NCBI RefSeq assembly: GCF_001650725.1
Contig: NZ_LXVX01000023.1
Location: 95,520-159,519, forward strand
DNA: 64,000 nucleotides
Direction: 5' to 3'
Origin: Sphingobium sp. TCM1
GTDB taxonomy: Bacteria; Pseudomonadota; Alphaproteobacteria; Sphingomonadales; Sphingomonadaceae
In this document: positions 25,516 to 34,856 of the stretch, piece after piece
Numbering within the stretch: position 1 is the first letter of the stretch
Layout of the letters: every line of letters starts with the position of its first letter
Made by a program: the position numbers and the translations under genes
Notes under the pieces: model-generated
Seen by the model: only the letters and a program-made list of their open reading frames with translations
What the model was told of the DNA's origin: nothing
Database searches by the model: none

Positions 25516-26817
25516 ATGACCATGACCATTAGCCTTGCGGAAATCGCCAAGGAAAAGGGAATCAAGTACTTCCTCATTTCCTACACCGACCTGTTCGGCG
25601 CCCAGCGTGCCAAACTCGTTCCTGCCTCTGCCATCGCCGGGATGCAGAAAAACGGCGCCGGTTTCGCCGGTTTCGCTACCTGGCTCGACATGAGTCCGGC
25701 CGACCCGGACCTATTTGCGAGACCCGATCCGGAAAGCCTGGTCCAGCTCCCCTGGAAACCCGAAGTGGGCTGGCTCGCCGCCGATCTGTGGATGAATGGC
25801 GCTCCCGTAGAGGCCTCCCCGCGCGTCGCCCTCAAGAACCAGATCGCGCGCGCTGCCGAAATTGGCCTGCAGATGAAAACCGGGGTGGAATGTGAATTCT
25901 TCCTGCTATCTTCCGACGGTCAGTCTATCGCCGATACGGCAGACTGCCAGGCCAAGCCCTGCTACGACCAGCAGGCGCTGATGCGCCGCTACGATGTGGT
26001 TACCGAGCTGTGCGATGCCATGCTGTCGCTCGGCTGGAAACCTTACCAGAACGACCATGAGGACGCGAACGGCCAGTTCGAGATGAACTGGGAATATGAC
26101 GACGCGCTGCTCACCGCCGATCGCCATGCCTTCTTCAAGTACATGGCCAAGTCGATTGCCGAAAAGCACGGCCTGCGCGTGACCTTCATGCCCAAACCGT
26201 TCACCCACCTGACTGGCAACGGCTGCCACATGCACGTCTCGATGTGGAAGGGCGACACCAACGCCTTTGCCAACCCTGGTGGCCAAGACCTGACCGCCGA
26301 GGCGCTGCACTTCATCGGTGGCATCATCAACTCTGCGGATGCACTCACGGCCTTCCTCAATCCGACCGTCAACAGCTACAAGCGTATAAACGCGCCGCGC
26401 ACCACTTCAGGCGCGACCTGGGCGCCCAACTCGGTGACGTGGACGGGTAACAACCGCACGCACATGATCCGCGTGCCCGAACCGGACCGGTTCGAGCTGC
26501 GCCTGGCTGACGGTGCAGTCAATCCGTATCTGATGGCCGCTTCAGTGCTGGCGGCGGGCCTCGACGGACTGGCCAACGCCCGCGACCCGGGACCGCGCTC
26601 CGACATCAATATGTATACGGAGGGCAGCACGCTACCGGCCAAGAACAAGCTGCCGCTGAACCTGCTCGACGCCCTACGAGCGCTGGAAGGCAGCGCCGTA
26701 CTCAAGGACGCGCTCGGCCAGCTCATTCCCGCCTATCTGAAGCTGAAGACAGGTGAATGGAACGACTTCACCCGTCATCTCACGCAGTGGGAACGCGACA
26801 CCACGCTGGACTGCTGA
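25516..26817 (+). CDS. gmaS: Gamma-glutamylmethylamide synthetase (type III glutamine synthetase, GlnT/GmaS)
   Basis: A 433-residue glutamine-synthetase-fold enzyme. Metal and ATP motifs are ECEFFLL, GQFEMNWEYDDAL, the NGCHMHVSMW loop, NPTVNSYKRI and RTTSGATWAPN. Its length and position after mgsABC fit GmaS, which ligates methylamine to glutamate with ATP in the N-methylglutamate pathway. GlnT proteins of rhizobia are close relatives, so plain glutamine synthesis is the alternative. Start is the ATG (MTMTISLAE) after CTGGAG; a second ATG two codons on has better spacing. Last gene before transposon remnants. Confidence 0.88.
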   Translation: MTMTISLAEIAKEKGIKYFLISYTDLFGAQRAKLVPASAIAGMQKNGAGFAGFATWLDMSPADPDLFARPDPESLVQLPWKPEVGWLAADLWMNGAPVEASPRVALKNQIARAAEIGLQMKTGVECEFFLLSSDGQSIADTADCQAKPCYDQQALMRRYDVVTELCDAMLSLGWKPYQNDHEDANGQFEMNWEYDDALLTADRHAFFKYMAKSIAEKHGLRVTFMPKPFTHLTGNGCHMHVSMWKGDTNAFANPGGQDLTAEALHFIGGIINSADALTAFLNPTVNSYKRINAPRTTSGATWAPNSVTWTGNNRTHMIRVPEPDRFELRLADGAVNPYLMAASVLAAGLDGLANARDPGPRSDINMYTEGSTLPAKNKLPLNLLDALRALEGSAVLKDALGQLIPAYLKLKTGEWNDFTRHLTQWERDTTLDC

Positions 26818-26942
26818 ACGGGCTCTCTCGCACCGCACATCGCCGTACCGGCCTGTTCCCGGCCTGCCGCCGGGAGCCGTGGAGACGTGCGCGCAGAACG
26901 CGCCGGATTCGTCATGTGGAGGCAGTCAATGAAACTCATCCT

Positions 26943-27499
26943 GTAAGCGGGGCCTGAGTACCGCAGCTATGCGGCTTGGGCGACGTCTTGCTCGGTCGGA
27001 TGCCAGTTCCATATGTGGACGGCTCTTCGACATCGAGCGCGCCATCAACGGCAAATCGGCGCAGGATCGTTTGGCTCTGCGGCAGGAGCACAGCGCCCCG
27101 CTGGTGGCCGATCTGGAAGAATGGATGCGCGACAGCCGGTCGAAGCTATCGAAGAACAGCGATGTGGCCGAGGCCATGGATTACATGCTCAAGGCGTGGC
27201 CCGCCTTCGCCGCGTTCCTCGACGACGGCCGTATCTGCCTCTCGAACAACGCGGCGGAACGGGCGCTGAGGGGCATTGCCCTGGGGAGAAAGTCGTGGCT
27301 CTTCGCTGGTTCAGATCGCGGCGGCCAGCGCACCGCCTTCATGTTGAGTCTCATTGGCACGGCAAAGCTCAACGACATCGATCCGCAGGCCTGGCTCGCC
27401 GATGTGCTCAGCCGCATCGCCGACATCCCCCAGAACCGTCTCCACGAACTGCTTCCATGGAATTGGCGTGCCGCCGAGGATCAACGAAAAGCCGCCTGA
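26943..27499 (+). mobile_element. Internally deleted IS66-family element remnant (left end plus tnpC 3' part)
   Basis: GTAAGCGGGGCCTGAG at 26943 resembles the left end of the second IS66 element in this window (GTAAGCGGGGTCTGACGG at 61431). It is joined directly to the last ~155 codons of an IS66 transposase (LEEWMRDSRSKLSKNSDVAE, CLSNNAAERALRGIALGRKS, HELLPWNWRAAED). The catalytic Glu segment is present, but the N-terminal two thirds and both accessory genes are gone. It belongs to a different IS66 subgroup from the elements at 61-64 kb. Non-functional. Confidence 0.75.
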
Positions 27500-27659
27500 T
27501 CCGCGGCCTTCACCGCATGCCTACCCTGAAGGACACGGCACATCAACTCCACCCGCCAGCGATGCCGCCAGCTTTGCACAAAGGCAAACCTCACGGCCTT
27601 TGGCTCGCGAAGAACTGAGTCGCCTTCTTAAGAAACAGCCATATCAGGCTCCGGTGTCA

Positions 27660-27860
27660 GTTCCTGAAGCGAGAAGCGCTCTCTTCATGCCGGCGCTCAT
27701 CGCCGCCCGCTTCAATCCCGACCTAAAATCCAAATATCAGCAGATGGTCGCCGCTGGCAAACCAGCCAAGGTCGCCATCACTACACTCATGCGAAAGCTC
27801 GTCGTCACGGCCAATGCTCTGCTCAAAGCAGATCGCCTTTGGCAGCAATCTCGCGCTTGA
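27660..27860 (+). mobile_element. IS110-family transposase C-terminal fragment
   Basis: The last ~67 codons of an IS110/IS116-type transposase: ARSALFMPALIAARFNPDLK, a central AAGKPAKVAITTLMRKL and the tail VTANALLKADRLW. No start or N-terminal RuvC-like domain is present. It follows the IS66 remnant by about 160 bases, so this is a small graveyard of insertion sequences between the two catabolic blocks. Confidence 0.72.
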
Positions 27861-27896
27861 CCATCATAGATACTCTAAAGCTTGATAAGGTTTCAA

Positions 27897-28112
27897 TCAG
27901 ACGTCATCAGTATGGGAAAACCTATTCAATTGAGCAAGACGAGACTGCAGTCGATCGGCCAGCGAATTCCTAACCGGCTTACCTATTTTAATCTTACGCC
28001 ACGTGTTGTAGCTAATCCCGAATCTGTAATTCAACGCTTCGTCTGTTTGACCAGTAAGAAGTCGTTCCATATCTCGAACAACAGATTCATCAATTATAAC
28101 TTGACCTTTCAT
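27897..28112 (-). CDS. Small hypothetical protein, possible DNA-binding
   Basis: About 71 residues from the internal ATG (a GTG five codons... earlier at 28124 is also possible). Sequence SVVRDMERLLTGQTDEALNY is followed by RFGISYNTWRKIKIGKPVRN and a basic tail. The RFGISYNTWRKIKxG piece recurs in small sphingomonad hypotheticals and resembles a helix-turn-helix recognition region. Composition is more AT-rich than its neighbours. It lies between transposon debris and the catabolic genes. No function assigned. Beyond it, 28125-28294 shows no gene. Confidence 0.45.
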   Translation of the reverse strand: MKGQVIIDESVVRDMERLLTGQTDEALNYRFGISYNTWRKIKIGKPVRNSLADRLQSRLAQLNRFSHTDDV

Positions 28113-28294
28113 GGAATATTTCACTCATTATTATTGACAGGACACATAAGAATGATCTTGCGAGAATATCCACGAACTGAGATTTCGATCCACGAAGCTT
28201 CGAGGAGCAGCTATGGATCAAGATGGTAGGCGAAGTGGGCGTCCAGTGTGATGATCTTCGACTGCCTTCGTACGCGGGGGTCGCCCGGTGATTT

Positions 28295-29752
28295 TCATTC
28301 TAGAAAACCGCCCTCCGGATCATCGAAAATGGAACCACGAAGCTGCTTGCGTACCTTTCGCTTCATGAGTGACCAAGCCGCTTGCTTCCCGAGATAATCA
28401 AGCGGCCAAGCGGGCCACCTCTGCGGCTTGCGGTTGACGATCCAAAAATCGGTTAGATCACTACGGCGACCGGCGAGCATGTCTGCGACAGTCTGACCAT
28501 GTAAATGGCTGATGGCGAGCCCATGGCCCCAGCACCCGCCGATATAGATCACGCGCTCGTCACCGACATTCGTGAGGTGAGGCACCAGGTCGCGCGTCCC
28601 CGACATGTGTCCACCCCAGTTATGTGCCAGCCTGACATCTTTTAGCGCAGGAAAGATAGCCTTCAAGTGAGCAAGCGACACCTGGCCCCCCTTGGCATCG
28701 ACGGTTGGCTCCATCTCGGTTCGCGTCGGATGGCCGCCATAATAGATGAAGTAGAACTGGATGCGCTTGTCCGCAGTGGGTGCCATATAGTGGAACAGAT
28801 CGAGTGAGCTTTCAATCGCGTTGCCCTGTTTCCAGCCAATCGACGCCCATTGCTCGTCGGACAAGCGCTCGGTCACCGCGCCGCGCGCGAATACCGGAGC
28901 TTGATACCGGTCGAGTTCCCTGCCGAGTGGACCTTGTAGCTGGTGCGTGAATGCATTGGTCGCCAGTACGACCTTGCTCGCAAAGATTCTTCCCCCCGGC
29001 GTCGACACTCGCACCCCGCTGGGCGTCCGCTCCAGATGAGTCGCTGGCGTGTTTTCATACACCGTAACCCCTGCTGCCTCCGCAATGCGCTTTAGTTCAC
29101 GCACTTGTTTGCAGGGATTCAGCAGACCTAGATCAGTGTCTGCGATTGCAGCCTTAAAGTGGGTATTTCCGTTGTAACTAGCCTGCACCTGACGGGCATC
29201 AAGCCAGGATATCGTATCAACGCCCACCTTTTGGTGAGCGGAGTACAGATCGTGGAGATCATCGATCCATCGATCATCAAAAGCGACACGCATCAGTCCA
29301 GGAGCACGATAATCACTGTCCAGACCATTTTGTTCGATAATCTGGCGAGTGTAAGCGGTCGCGCGACGACAATATGCAAAGGCCGCCGCAGATCGTTCCA
29401 CCCCGTATTTCTTGTGTATGGCCAACTGGCTCATGCCAAACTGTGGCATGAGCCAGCCAGCGGCTCGTCCGCTGGCGCCGAAACCGATGATTTCGCTTTC
29501 GATCACGACCACCGAGCCCAGACCGTCCTTCGCACAGTGCCAGGCCGATGAAAGTCCGGCGATGCCGCCGCCTATTACGAGAATGTCGCATCGCAGATCG
29601 GCAGCCAGGTCCGGATTCGCGGTGTAATTTCCATAATCCCGAATCCAGAAGGACTTGCCTGCGTGCGGGGGCGACGAGGGCTTTGCTCGCTCGTTCGTGC
29701 CCGACGCCGGGTACGGCACATCATGGCCAGGCCCGGGAGTTTGATTGTGCAT
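28295..29752 (-). CDS. FAD-dependent amine oxidoreductase (DAO family, gamma-glutamylputrescine-oxidase-like)
   Basis: About 485 residues. A leader of ~50 residues is followed by the FAD motif DILVIGGGIAGLSSAWHCAK and GASGRAAGWLMPQFGM, as in PuuB-like oxidases of the DAO family. A C-terminal substrate/FAD part contains YIGGCWGHGLAISHLHGQ. The start chosen has GGAG eight bases upstream; an ATG 13 codons earlier lacks one. Such enzymes oxidise secondary or gamma-glutamylated amines. It ends a minus-strand series with two transporters and may handle a side product of nicotine degradation such as a methylamino compound. Substrate unknown. Confidence 0.8.
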   Translation of the reverse strand: MHNQTPGPGHDVPYPASGTNERAKPSSPPHAGKSFWIRDYGNYTANPDLAADLRCDILVIGGGIAGLSSAWHCAKDGLGSVVVIESEIIGFGASGRAAGWLMPQFGMSQLAIHKKYGVERSAAAFAYCRRATAYTRQIIEQNGLDSDYRAPGLMRVAFDDRWIDDLHDLYSAHQKVGVDTISWLDARQVQASYNGNTHFKAAIADTDLGLLNPCKQVRELKRIAEAAGVTVYENTPATHLERTPSGVRVSTPGGRIFASKVVLATNAFTHQLQGPLGRELDRYQAPVFARGAVTERLSDEQWASIGWKQGNAIESSLDLFHYMAPTADKRIQFYFIYYGGHPTRTEMEPTVDAKGGQVSLAHLKAIFPALKDVRLAHNWGGHMSGTRDLVPHLTNVGDERVIYIGGCWGHGLAISHLHGQTVADMLAGRRSDLTDFWIVNRKPQRWPAWPLDYLGKQAAWSLMKRKVRKQLRGSIFDDPEGGFLE

Positions 29753-29896
29753 CCTACCAACTCCAACTATTAAGCCAGGCCGACATCGCATCGTCCTTGG
29801 CGCAGCGCTATGAGGGCTTCAAATCCTGACATCCGGTCCGACCCGACCGATCGCTTTACAAACGCGCCACCCTGAAGTGGCGACGCAAGCCATGGT

Positions 29897-31078
29897 TCAG
29901 GAGGCAGCAGGCACCCGCGCCGCTTCGTGGGGCCTTCGGGCTGCATATACCGCAATTATCACAAGGGCAGCTGCGGCGGGGAAGGGCGCGGCAAGAAGGA
30001 CGATGCTCAGCGAACCTTTCGCGACCAACATCGCACCGATGGCAGGGCCTATGGCCTGCGCAGCTACGTTGATGATATAGATCATGCGGGTGAACTTTTC
30101 ATCTGGATCATTGTCCGCAACGAGTGACATATAATAGGTCAGGCCCAAACCCCAGGCGGATAGGTATGCTGCGAATGCTATCGTGTAGGAGAAAGTTGTC
30201 GTCGACTCGTACAGCGCCCAAATCGCGCCGAAGAATAACAGGGTAGTAAAGGCGATCCACTTGAGTCGGCCTCCGATCACGCCGACAGCAGTCGGGATCA
30301 GGACGGCCACTATCGACAAGATGTAGCTGAACGCGGCGGCATTCGCGACCTGGGCCGGATTAAGGCCATTGGCGAGGCCGACCCGTTCCGTAAATCCGGA
30401 AACCACGTTTGCCCCCACGGCGAACAGTAGCAAGCCCACCAACGCGATCTTTCCGAACGCTATGGCGCCAAGCCGGGTGCCTTCTCCATCACGGCTCCCC
30501 AGATCAACCGTGCCACCGCGCAGGTCGGCGGGAAGCAGCAGCGATAGAAACACCGCGGCACCCAGCCAGAGCGCGCCCGATGAAAGAGCGGCGCCGTAGC
30601 CGATATACTCACGCAAGGCGTCAAGCAGCCAGATTGCGGCGGCCGACAGCAACAGGGAGATGGCCATTCCGGCGCCGAACGCGCGATCCGGAACGGTCGC
30701 TCGAGCCATGATGCATGCGCACACGGTCGTCAAAAGCACCACGCTCAATCCTGATGCGAACCGCACCGAGCAGAGCAGTAAGTAACTGTCCGCCATGCCG
30801 GTCAGCGCGTTGGCGACGGTTGCCGCCAGGGAAGCGCCCAATATAAGCAACCGCCACGGCGCGCGTGGCATCAAGATGAAGCCGAGTACGGCTCCCACGA
30901 CGCCGCCGGCCTGGTCGATGGTTTGAACAAAGCCCGCCTGGCTTAGGCTGATACGCAGCGTGTCGTTGTACATGCCCACAAAAAATGGCGCCACATCGAT
31001 CAGAACGAGTGATAGACCATAGAGGGTACACGCTATCGCCAACGTAATTCGAGGGTGTGCACCAAGTCCGCTCTTCAC
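29897..31078 (-). CDS. Major facilitator superfamily transporter
   Basis: A 393-residue protein with about 12 hydrophobic segments. Weak MFS signature in the loop after TM2 (GFILMPRAPWRLLIL) and a central charged cytoplasmic loop (DLGSRDGEGTRLG). It lies between an APC-type permease and a DAO-type oxidase on the same strand. Likely an importer or exporter of nicotine or a pathway intermediate; direction and substrate not readable. Confidence 0.85.
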   Translation of the reverse strand: MKSGLGAHPRITLAIACTLYGLSLVLIDVAPFFVGMYNDTLRISLSQAGFVQTIDQAGGVVGAVLGFILMPRAPWRLLILGASLAATVANALTGMADSYLLLCSVRFASGLSVVLLTTVCACIMARATVPDRAFGAGMAISLLLSAAAIWLLDALREYIGYGAALSSGALWLGAAVFLSLLLPADLRGGTVDLGSRDGEGTRLGAIAFGKIALVGLLLFAVGANVVSGFTERVGLANGLNPAQVANAAAFSYILSIVAVLIPTAVGVIGGRLKWIAFTTLLFFGAIWALYESTTTFSYTIAFAAYLSAWGLGLTYYMSLVADNDPDEKFTRMIYIINVAAQAIGPAIGAMLVAKGSLSIVLLAAPFPAAAALVIIAVYAARRPHEAARVPAAS

Positions 31079-31258
31079 TCTCTAATCTCCTGATGACAGC
31101 CTGCTCGCAGGGTGAGGTCGTTCGATGATGCCCTCGATGCAAAAGGACCGCAGGCGGGGAGCTTATCACAGGCCACGAGGCCAACAAGAATAATTCATCA
31201 ATCGAATATTTATCGGCCTATCGGGCCACGCGCCCGTATCTTTCCACACCAGGACGCT

Positions 31259-32725
31259 TCAGGGATGGTCCTGAAGAATGGCTGCGAAACGCGATGGCCG
31301 ATAGCGACGAAGCCAGAGCGCGAAGCCGATGCCGACAACCATCGCCACCGGAATACCGATAGGGATCCGATTAACGACAGGGTTGCTGCTCCCGCTGAGA
31401 TACTCGAAGTTTTCAAAGGCAAAGTATAGCGCGCCCAGCAGGCCGATAAACGCCAGTGCGGGTGCGATCACGTGCTGCCAGAGCTTACGTTGCGGATGGT
31501 CCCGGAAGTAGGAGATGACCGCAAGGCTGGTCAGCGCCTGCATGAACATGACCCCAGCCGCGGCGAAGCCGAGCGCCACCAGTCCAAGTCCCAGCATCGG
31601 GTGCAGGCCAAGATATGCGGCTCCAACGATGACTATGAGCGAGATGCCCGATACGGTCAGACTGGCCATGGTCGGTGAACCATGAACGGGATGCGCACGG
31701 CCGAGCACGAGCGGAAGGCAACCTTGGCGGCCAAGCACAAACATGTAGCGGGCAGCCACGTTGTGCATCGACAATACGGTAGCGAACATGCTGGTGATGA
31801 CCGCGACCTGCATGATCGTGGTGAATCCGCCGCTGATGAATTTGTCGCTGAGCTTGAAGTAGATGAGGCCGACGTCGGACTCCGGTATGCCCTTGATGTT
31901 ATCAGGTCCCACCCCGCCAACGGTGATCCACGACGTCACGAAATAGAAGACACCAATGGCGCCGATCGCGAGATAGGTCGCCCGCGCAACAGACTTTTGT
32001 GGAGACTTGGCCTCCTCCGAAAAAAGTGCCGCGGATTCGATTCCGAAGTAGCATGTAAAGGCGAGCAGGATCGCGACGCCCGGCGCACCACTGGCGAGGC
32101 CACCGATATCCAATGACTGTATTGGAAATGCGCTTGTGCCGAGCTTGTCGACAAGGGCGGCATCGAAGAACAGCAGGAGAATGAATTCGATAAGGATTAC
32201 GATCAGCACGGCGCGAGCGCTGAAATCAATCTTGCGCAGACCGAATAAGCCGACGATGACCCAAGCTGCCAAGGAATAGGTTACCCAGTGCAAGTCATAG
32301 CCCAGCAAAGTCTGCACCGTGGTATGCATGATAAAACCCAGGTAACTGAAGCCGCCAGGCACAAACATCGTGTAGGAAACCACGGCCACGCACGCCGCGC
32401 CCATACCCACCACTGATCCCAGACCGCGCGCGATATAGGCATAGAAGGCGCCACCCACCAAAACCTCGCGGCTGATCGCCGAATAGCCTACAGCGAATAG
32501 CGCTGTAACCACCGTGGCGATGACGAAGGCCAGCGGCAGGGCAGTCCCGCTGCCGAACACAAGCGCAACCGGCAAAACACCGATCACGCAGGCTAGAGGC
32601 GCGACCGCAGCAATGACAAATACGGCTAGCCTGAATGTGCTGAGCGTGCGCGGCAACGCAACGGGCTCGGCTCCACGGGGAGGAGGGACGGCTATTGATG
32701 CAGTGTCAACTATGGTTTGTGTCAT
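31259..32725 (-). CDS. APC-superfamily amino acid/amine permease
   Basis: A 488-residue permease with about 12 membrane segments, starting with the typical APC motif (LAVFVIAAVAPLACVIGVLP) and containing FGIESAALFSEEAKSPQKSV, the conserved loop of the family. The start is the ATG after GGGAG at seven bases; the longer frame adds 29 non-membrane residues and no ribosome site. Probably takes up an amine or amino acid connected with the neighbouring oxidases. Confidence 0.87.
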   Translation of the reverse strand: MTQTIVDTASIAVPPPRGAEPVALPRTLSTFRLAVFVIAAVAPLACVIGVLPVALVFGSGTALPLAFVIATVVTALFAVGYSAISREVLVGGAFYAYIARGLGSVVGMGAACVAVVSYTMFVPGGFSYLGFIMHTTVQTLLGYDLHWVTYSLAAWVIVGLFGLRKIDFSARAVLIVILIEFILLLFFDAALVDKLGTSAFPIQSLDIGGLASGAPGVAILLAFTCYFGIESAALFSEEAKSPQKSVARATYLAIGAIGVFYFVTSWITVGGVGPDNIKGIPESDVGLIYFKLSDKFISGGFTTIMQVAVITSMFATVLSMHNVAARYMFVLGRQGCLPLVLGRAHPVHGSPTMASLTVSGISLIVIVGAAYLGLHPMLGLGLVALGFAAAGVMFMQALTSLAVISYFRDHPQRKLWQHVIAPALAFIGLLGALYFAFENFEYLSGSSNPVVNRIPIGIPVAMVVGIGFALWLRRYRPSRFAAILQDHP

Positions 32726-32950
32726 CCCAATCTCCCGAAATTCTTTTCGTCTCGCATGGCACCGGATGGTTGACGGTGACCGTTGGCAATAGAGCGCAAG
32801 TGCCGCGACCATAATTATTCATCTGCATAAATGCAATCGCCAAACTTGAACCTGTAACATGCGTGGAAAAGGAAGCGCGAATGGACGTTCCTGGCTAACT
32901 TTGTTCGCCGATGCGGTCTGCCAGGAACTGGCCTGATTTAATAAGAATAG

Positions 32951-32987
32951 CCCCGGTCTTGCGCCTTCACGAAGGTGCAAGCCGGGG
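32951..32987 (-). terminator. Rho-independent terminator
   Basis: A strong GC hairpin (arms CCCCGGTCTTGCGCCTT and AAGGTGCAAGCCGGGG, four-base loop) is followed on the minus strand by CTATTCTTATT. It lies 43 bases past the stop of the NTF2-like gene and ends the minus-strand operon above it. The remaining 32726-32950 holds no gene. Confidence 0.7.
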
Positions 32988-33029
32988 CAAAGTTATGCAA
33001 TACCAGGAAGACTGGTGGGGAACATAAAG

Positions 33030-33533
33030 CTATTTTCCGAAGTCACCAGCCTGCCACATTTCGCGCACTACGCGCCAACCGAGCGGCGAACGCTTCAGCA
33101 CGAAGAGCTGACGGATCGTCTCTTCCTTTTTGGTCTTGGGAGTCGGCTTGCATTTCAGCACGGCGAATACCGAAGCAAGGTCGCCCGATGCCACAAGCGA
33201 GTCTTGCACACTAAATTCGCAGCCCTTGTTTCCATTCGGACCCAGATAAGCGAACCAATCGTCAAGCGCGGTGACGGCATCTTTGATACCGCGCCTGGGA
33301 ACGGCATCCCCTTCACCCGTGATGATCACGTCTTCAGCATAGAAGCGCTTGACCAACTCGGTGGTCGACAGACCATCCCGATTTGCTTTGTCCTGACTAG
33401 CGAAGAACGCGCGGAGTCCTTCCGTGATTTCCGCCTCCGAATTAGTGGTGCCCATGTCATGCGCCATGGCGCCGACTGGTGCGAGGCAAAGGGCGGATAA
33501 TAGGGTCAAGCCCGCTTTGAAGTTGAGAGCCAT
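33030..33533 (-). CDS. Secreted SnoaL/NTF2-like domain protein
   Basis: About 167 residues with a Sec signal peptide (ALNFKAGLTLLSALCLAPVGAMA, cleaved before HD) and a cone-fold NTF2-like domain (LVKRFYAEDVIITGEGDAVP, FVLKRSPLGWRVVREMWQAG). The start follows GGGGAG at five bases; the longer open frame is rejected. Such domains can be hydrolases, isomerases or ligand binders. Its export places it with the periplasmic amine oxidase and cytochrome c upstream in the same direction. No specific function assigned. Confidence 0.75.
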   Translation of the reverse strand: MALNFKAGLTLLSALCLAPVGAMAHDMGTTNSEAEITEGLRAFFASQDKANRDGLSTTELVKRFYAEDVIITGEGDAVPRRGIKDAVTALDDWFAYLGPNGNKGCEFSVQDSLVASGDLASVFAVLKCKPTPKTKKEETIRQLFVLKRSPLGWRVVREMWQAGDFGK

Positions 33534-33647
33534 AAGATCTCCCCGATGATGATTGGTGGATACAGTAGTTATTAGGCGTTCGGATAATAATGCCGGTTGT
33601 GCCTTTGTCAACGTGTCACCATCCTGCACAGGGACCAAAAATCTCTT

Positions 33648-34268
33648 CTAACCCGCAGGGCGCTTCATGGTGAAGGCGGCTGTCGAGCCGATCTCAAAAT
33701 AGTCGGCGGCATAGCCGGCCCTCAACACGATCCCGGCAGAAGCGGTGTCGAACAGCCCGTCCCGCAGAAGCGTGCGATCGATGTGTACGCCGACGATCTC
33801 GCCAAGGGTCAACCAGGCCGAGGTACGGCTACCCGCGGCATCGGTCAGCCCCCTGATGTCGATCAGGCGGCACTCCAAAGCCACCGGAGTTTCCGCAACG
33901 CGCGGGCAGTCGATGATCGTGCAATCGGCCGACTTAAGGCCCGCCTCTTCAAATTCATCGATGCCCGGTGGCGCGGGTCGCGAGCTGATGTTCATCGCCT
34001 CGGCATGGCGCCGCGTGACGAGGTTGCAGGCGAAAACCCCCGTTTCGCGGATGTTGGCCAATGAGTCCTTCTCGCCGATGCTCGAGAAGCCAATGATCGG
34101 CGGCTTGTCACAGAGCATCGAGAAGAAGCTGTACGGCGCAAGATTGGCCACTCCCGCAGCCGATCGGCTCGATATCCAGCCGATCGGCCGGGGGCCAAGG
34201 ATGGCGCGCAACGGATCCCGAGTCAGGCCATGTCCGGCACGAGGTTCGTAGAAATGCGTGTCGTGCAT
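33648..34268 (-). CDS. Flavin reductase-like (FMN-binding split barrel) protein
   Basis: A 206-residue member of the flavin reductase-like/DIM6 family: RPIGWISSRSAAGVANLAPY, FGFSSIGEKDSL-type region (IGFSSIGEKDSLANIRETG) and FACNLVTRRHAEAMN. These proteins supply reduced FMN to monooxygenases or bind FMN themselves. It lies 108 bases downstream of the cytochrome c gene on the same strand. No two-component monooxygenase partner is evident, so its role in the pathway is open. Confidence 0.82.
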   Translation of the reverse strand: MHDTHFYEPRAGHGLTRDPLRAILGPRPIGWISSRSAAGVANLAPYSFFSMLCDKPPIIGFSSIGEKDSLANIRETGVFACNLVTRRHAEAMNISSRPAPPGIDEFEEAGLKSADCTIIDCPRVAETPVALECRLIDIRGLTDAAGSRTSAWLTLGEIVGVHIDRTLLRDGLFDTASAGIVLRAGYAADYFEIGSTAAFTMKRPAG

Positions 34269-34376
34269 GTGCTGGTCCGTTTCGTCGGATGAGATGGGTC
34301 GCCGGTGTCGCGCGCAGTCCGACGCGCAAATCCGCTCCGGTCGGGACTTGGCCCAACGGGAGCGGAATGGCTCGCC

Positions 34377-34856
34377 CTATTTCGAGCCGGTGCCCGCCAG
34401 ATAAGCGACCACGGCCTTTCGATCGGAACCCTTGGCCAGGCCTCCGAACGCCATGGCGGTGCCCGGATAAGCCTCCATCGGGTTCTTCAGGAAAGTGTCA
34501 AGCTTCTCGGGCGTCCAATCCCCCTCAGCCTTTGCCAAAGCCTGGGAGTATGGATAGCCTGCCGCGCCACCGATCTTGCGGCCAAGCACCCCGGCGAGGG
34601 TGGGACCGGCCGGAGACGGCGCCCCCGCCTCTGCGGAGTGGCAAACGGCGCAATTGCTGAAAACCTTCTTCCCGGCCTCGACCTCCGCAGGATTGCTCGC
34701 CAGGGCGGAATAGTCCGCCGAGGCGGCTGGTGCGGGGGCGGTGTTTCCGTCCTGCTTGTTTCCGTCGGCCGTCGGGTTCGAGCATGCAGCGAGCGCGCCG
34801 AGGCACAACGTCGCGCATGCCGTCAAACGGCGGTACCTCAACAACCGGTTGATCAT
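34377..34856 (-). CDS. Class I cytochrome c, lipoprotein
   Basis: A 159-residue monohaem cytochrome c. The N-terminal signal ends in a lipobox (GALAAC, Cys25), followed by a low-complexity Ala/Pro linker. The haem motif is CAVCH (69-73), with the Met ligand in PGTAMAFGGL near 135. Its ATG overlaps the stop of the amine oxidase gene (ATGA), so the two are translationally coupled. In Pseudomonas putida S16 the nicotine oxidase NicA2 passes electrons to a cytochrome c, so this protein is the likely electron acceptor of the adjacent flavoprotein. Confidence 0.9.
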   Translation of the reverse strand: MINRLLRYRRLTACATLCLGALAACSNPTADGNKQDGNTAPAPAASADYSALASNPAEVEAGKKVFSNCAVCHSAEAGAPSPAGPTLAGVLGRKIGGAAGYPYSQALAKAEGDWTPEKLDTFLKNPMEAYPGTAMAFGGLAKGSDRKAVVAYLAGTGSK

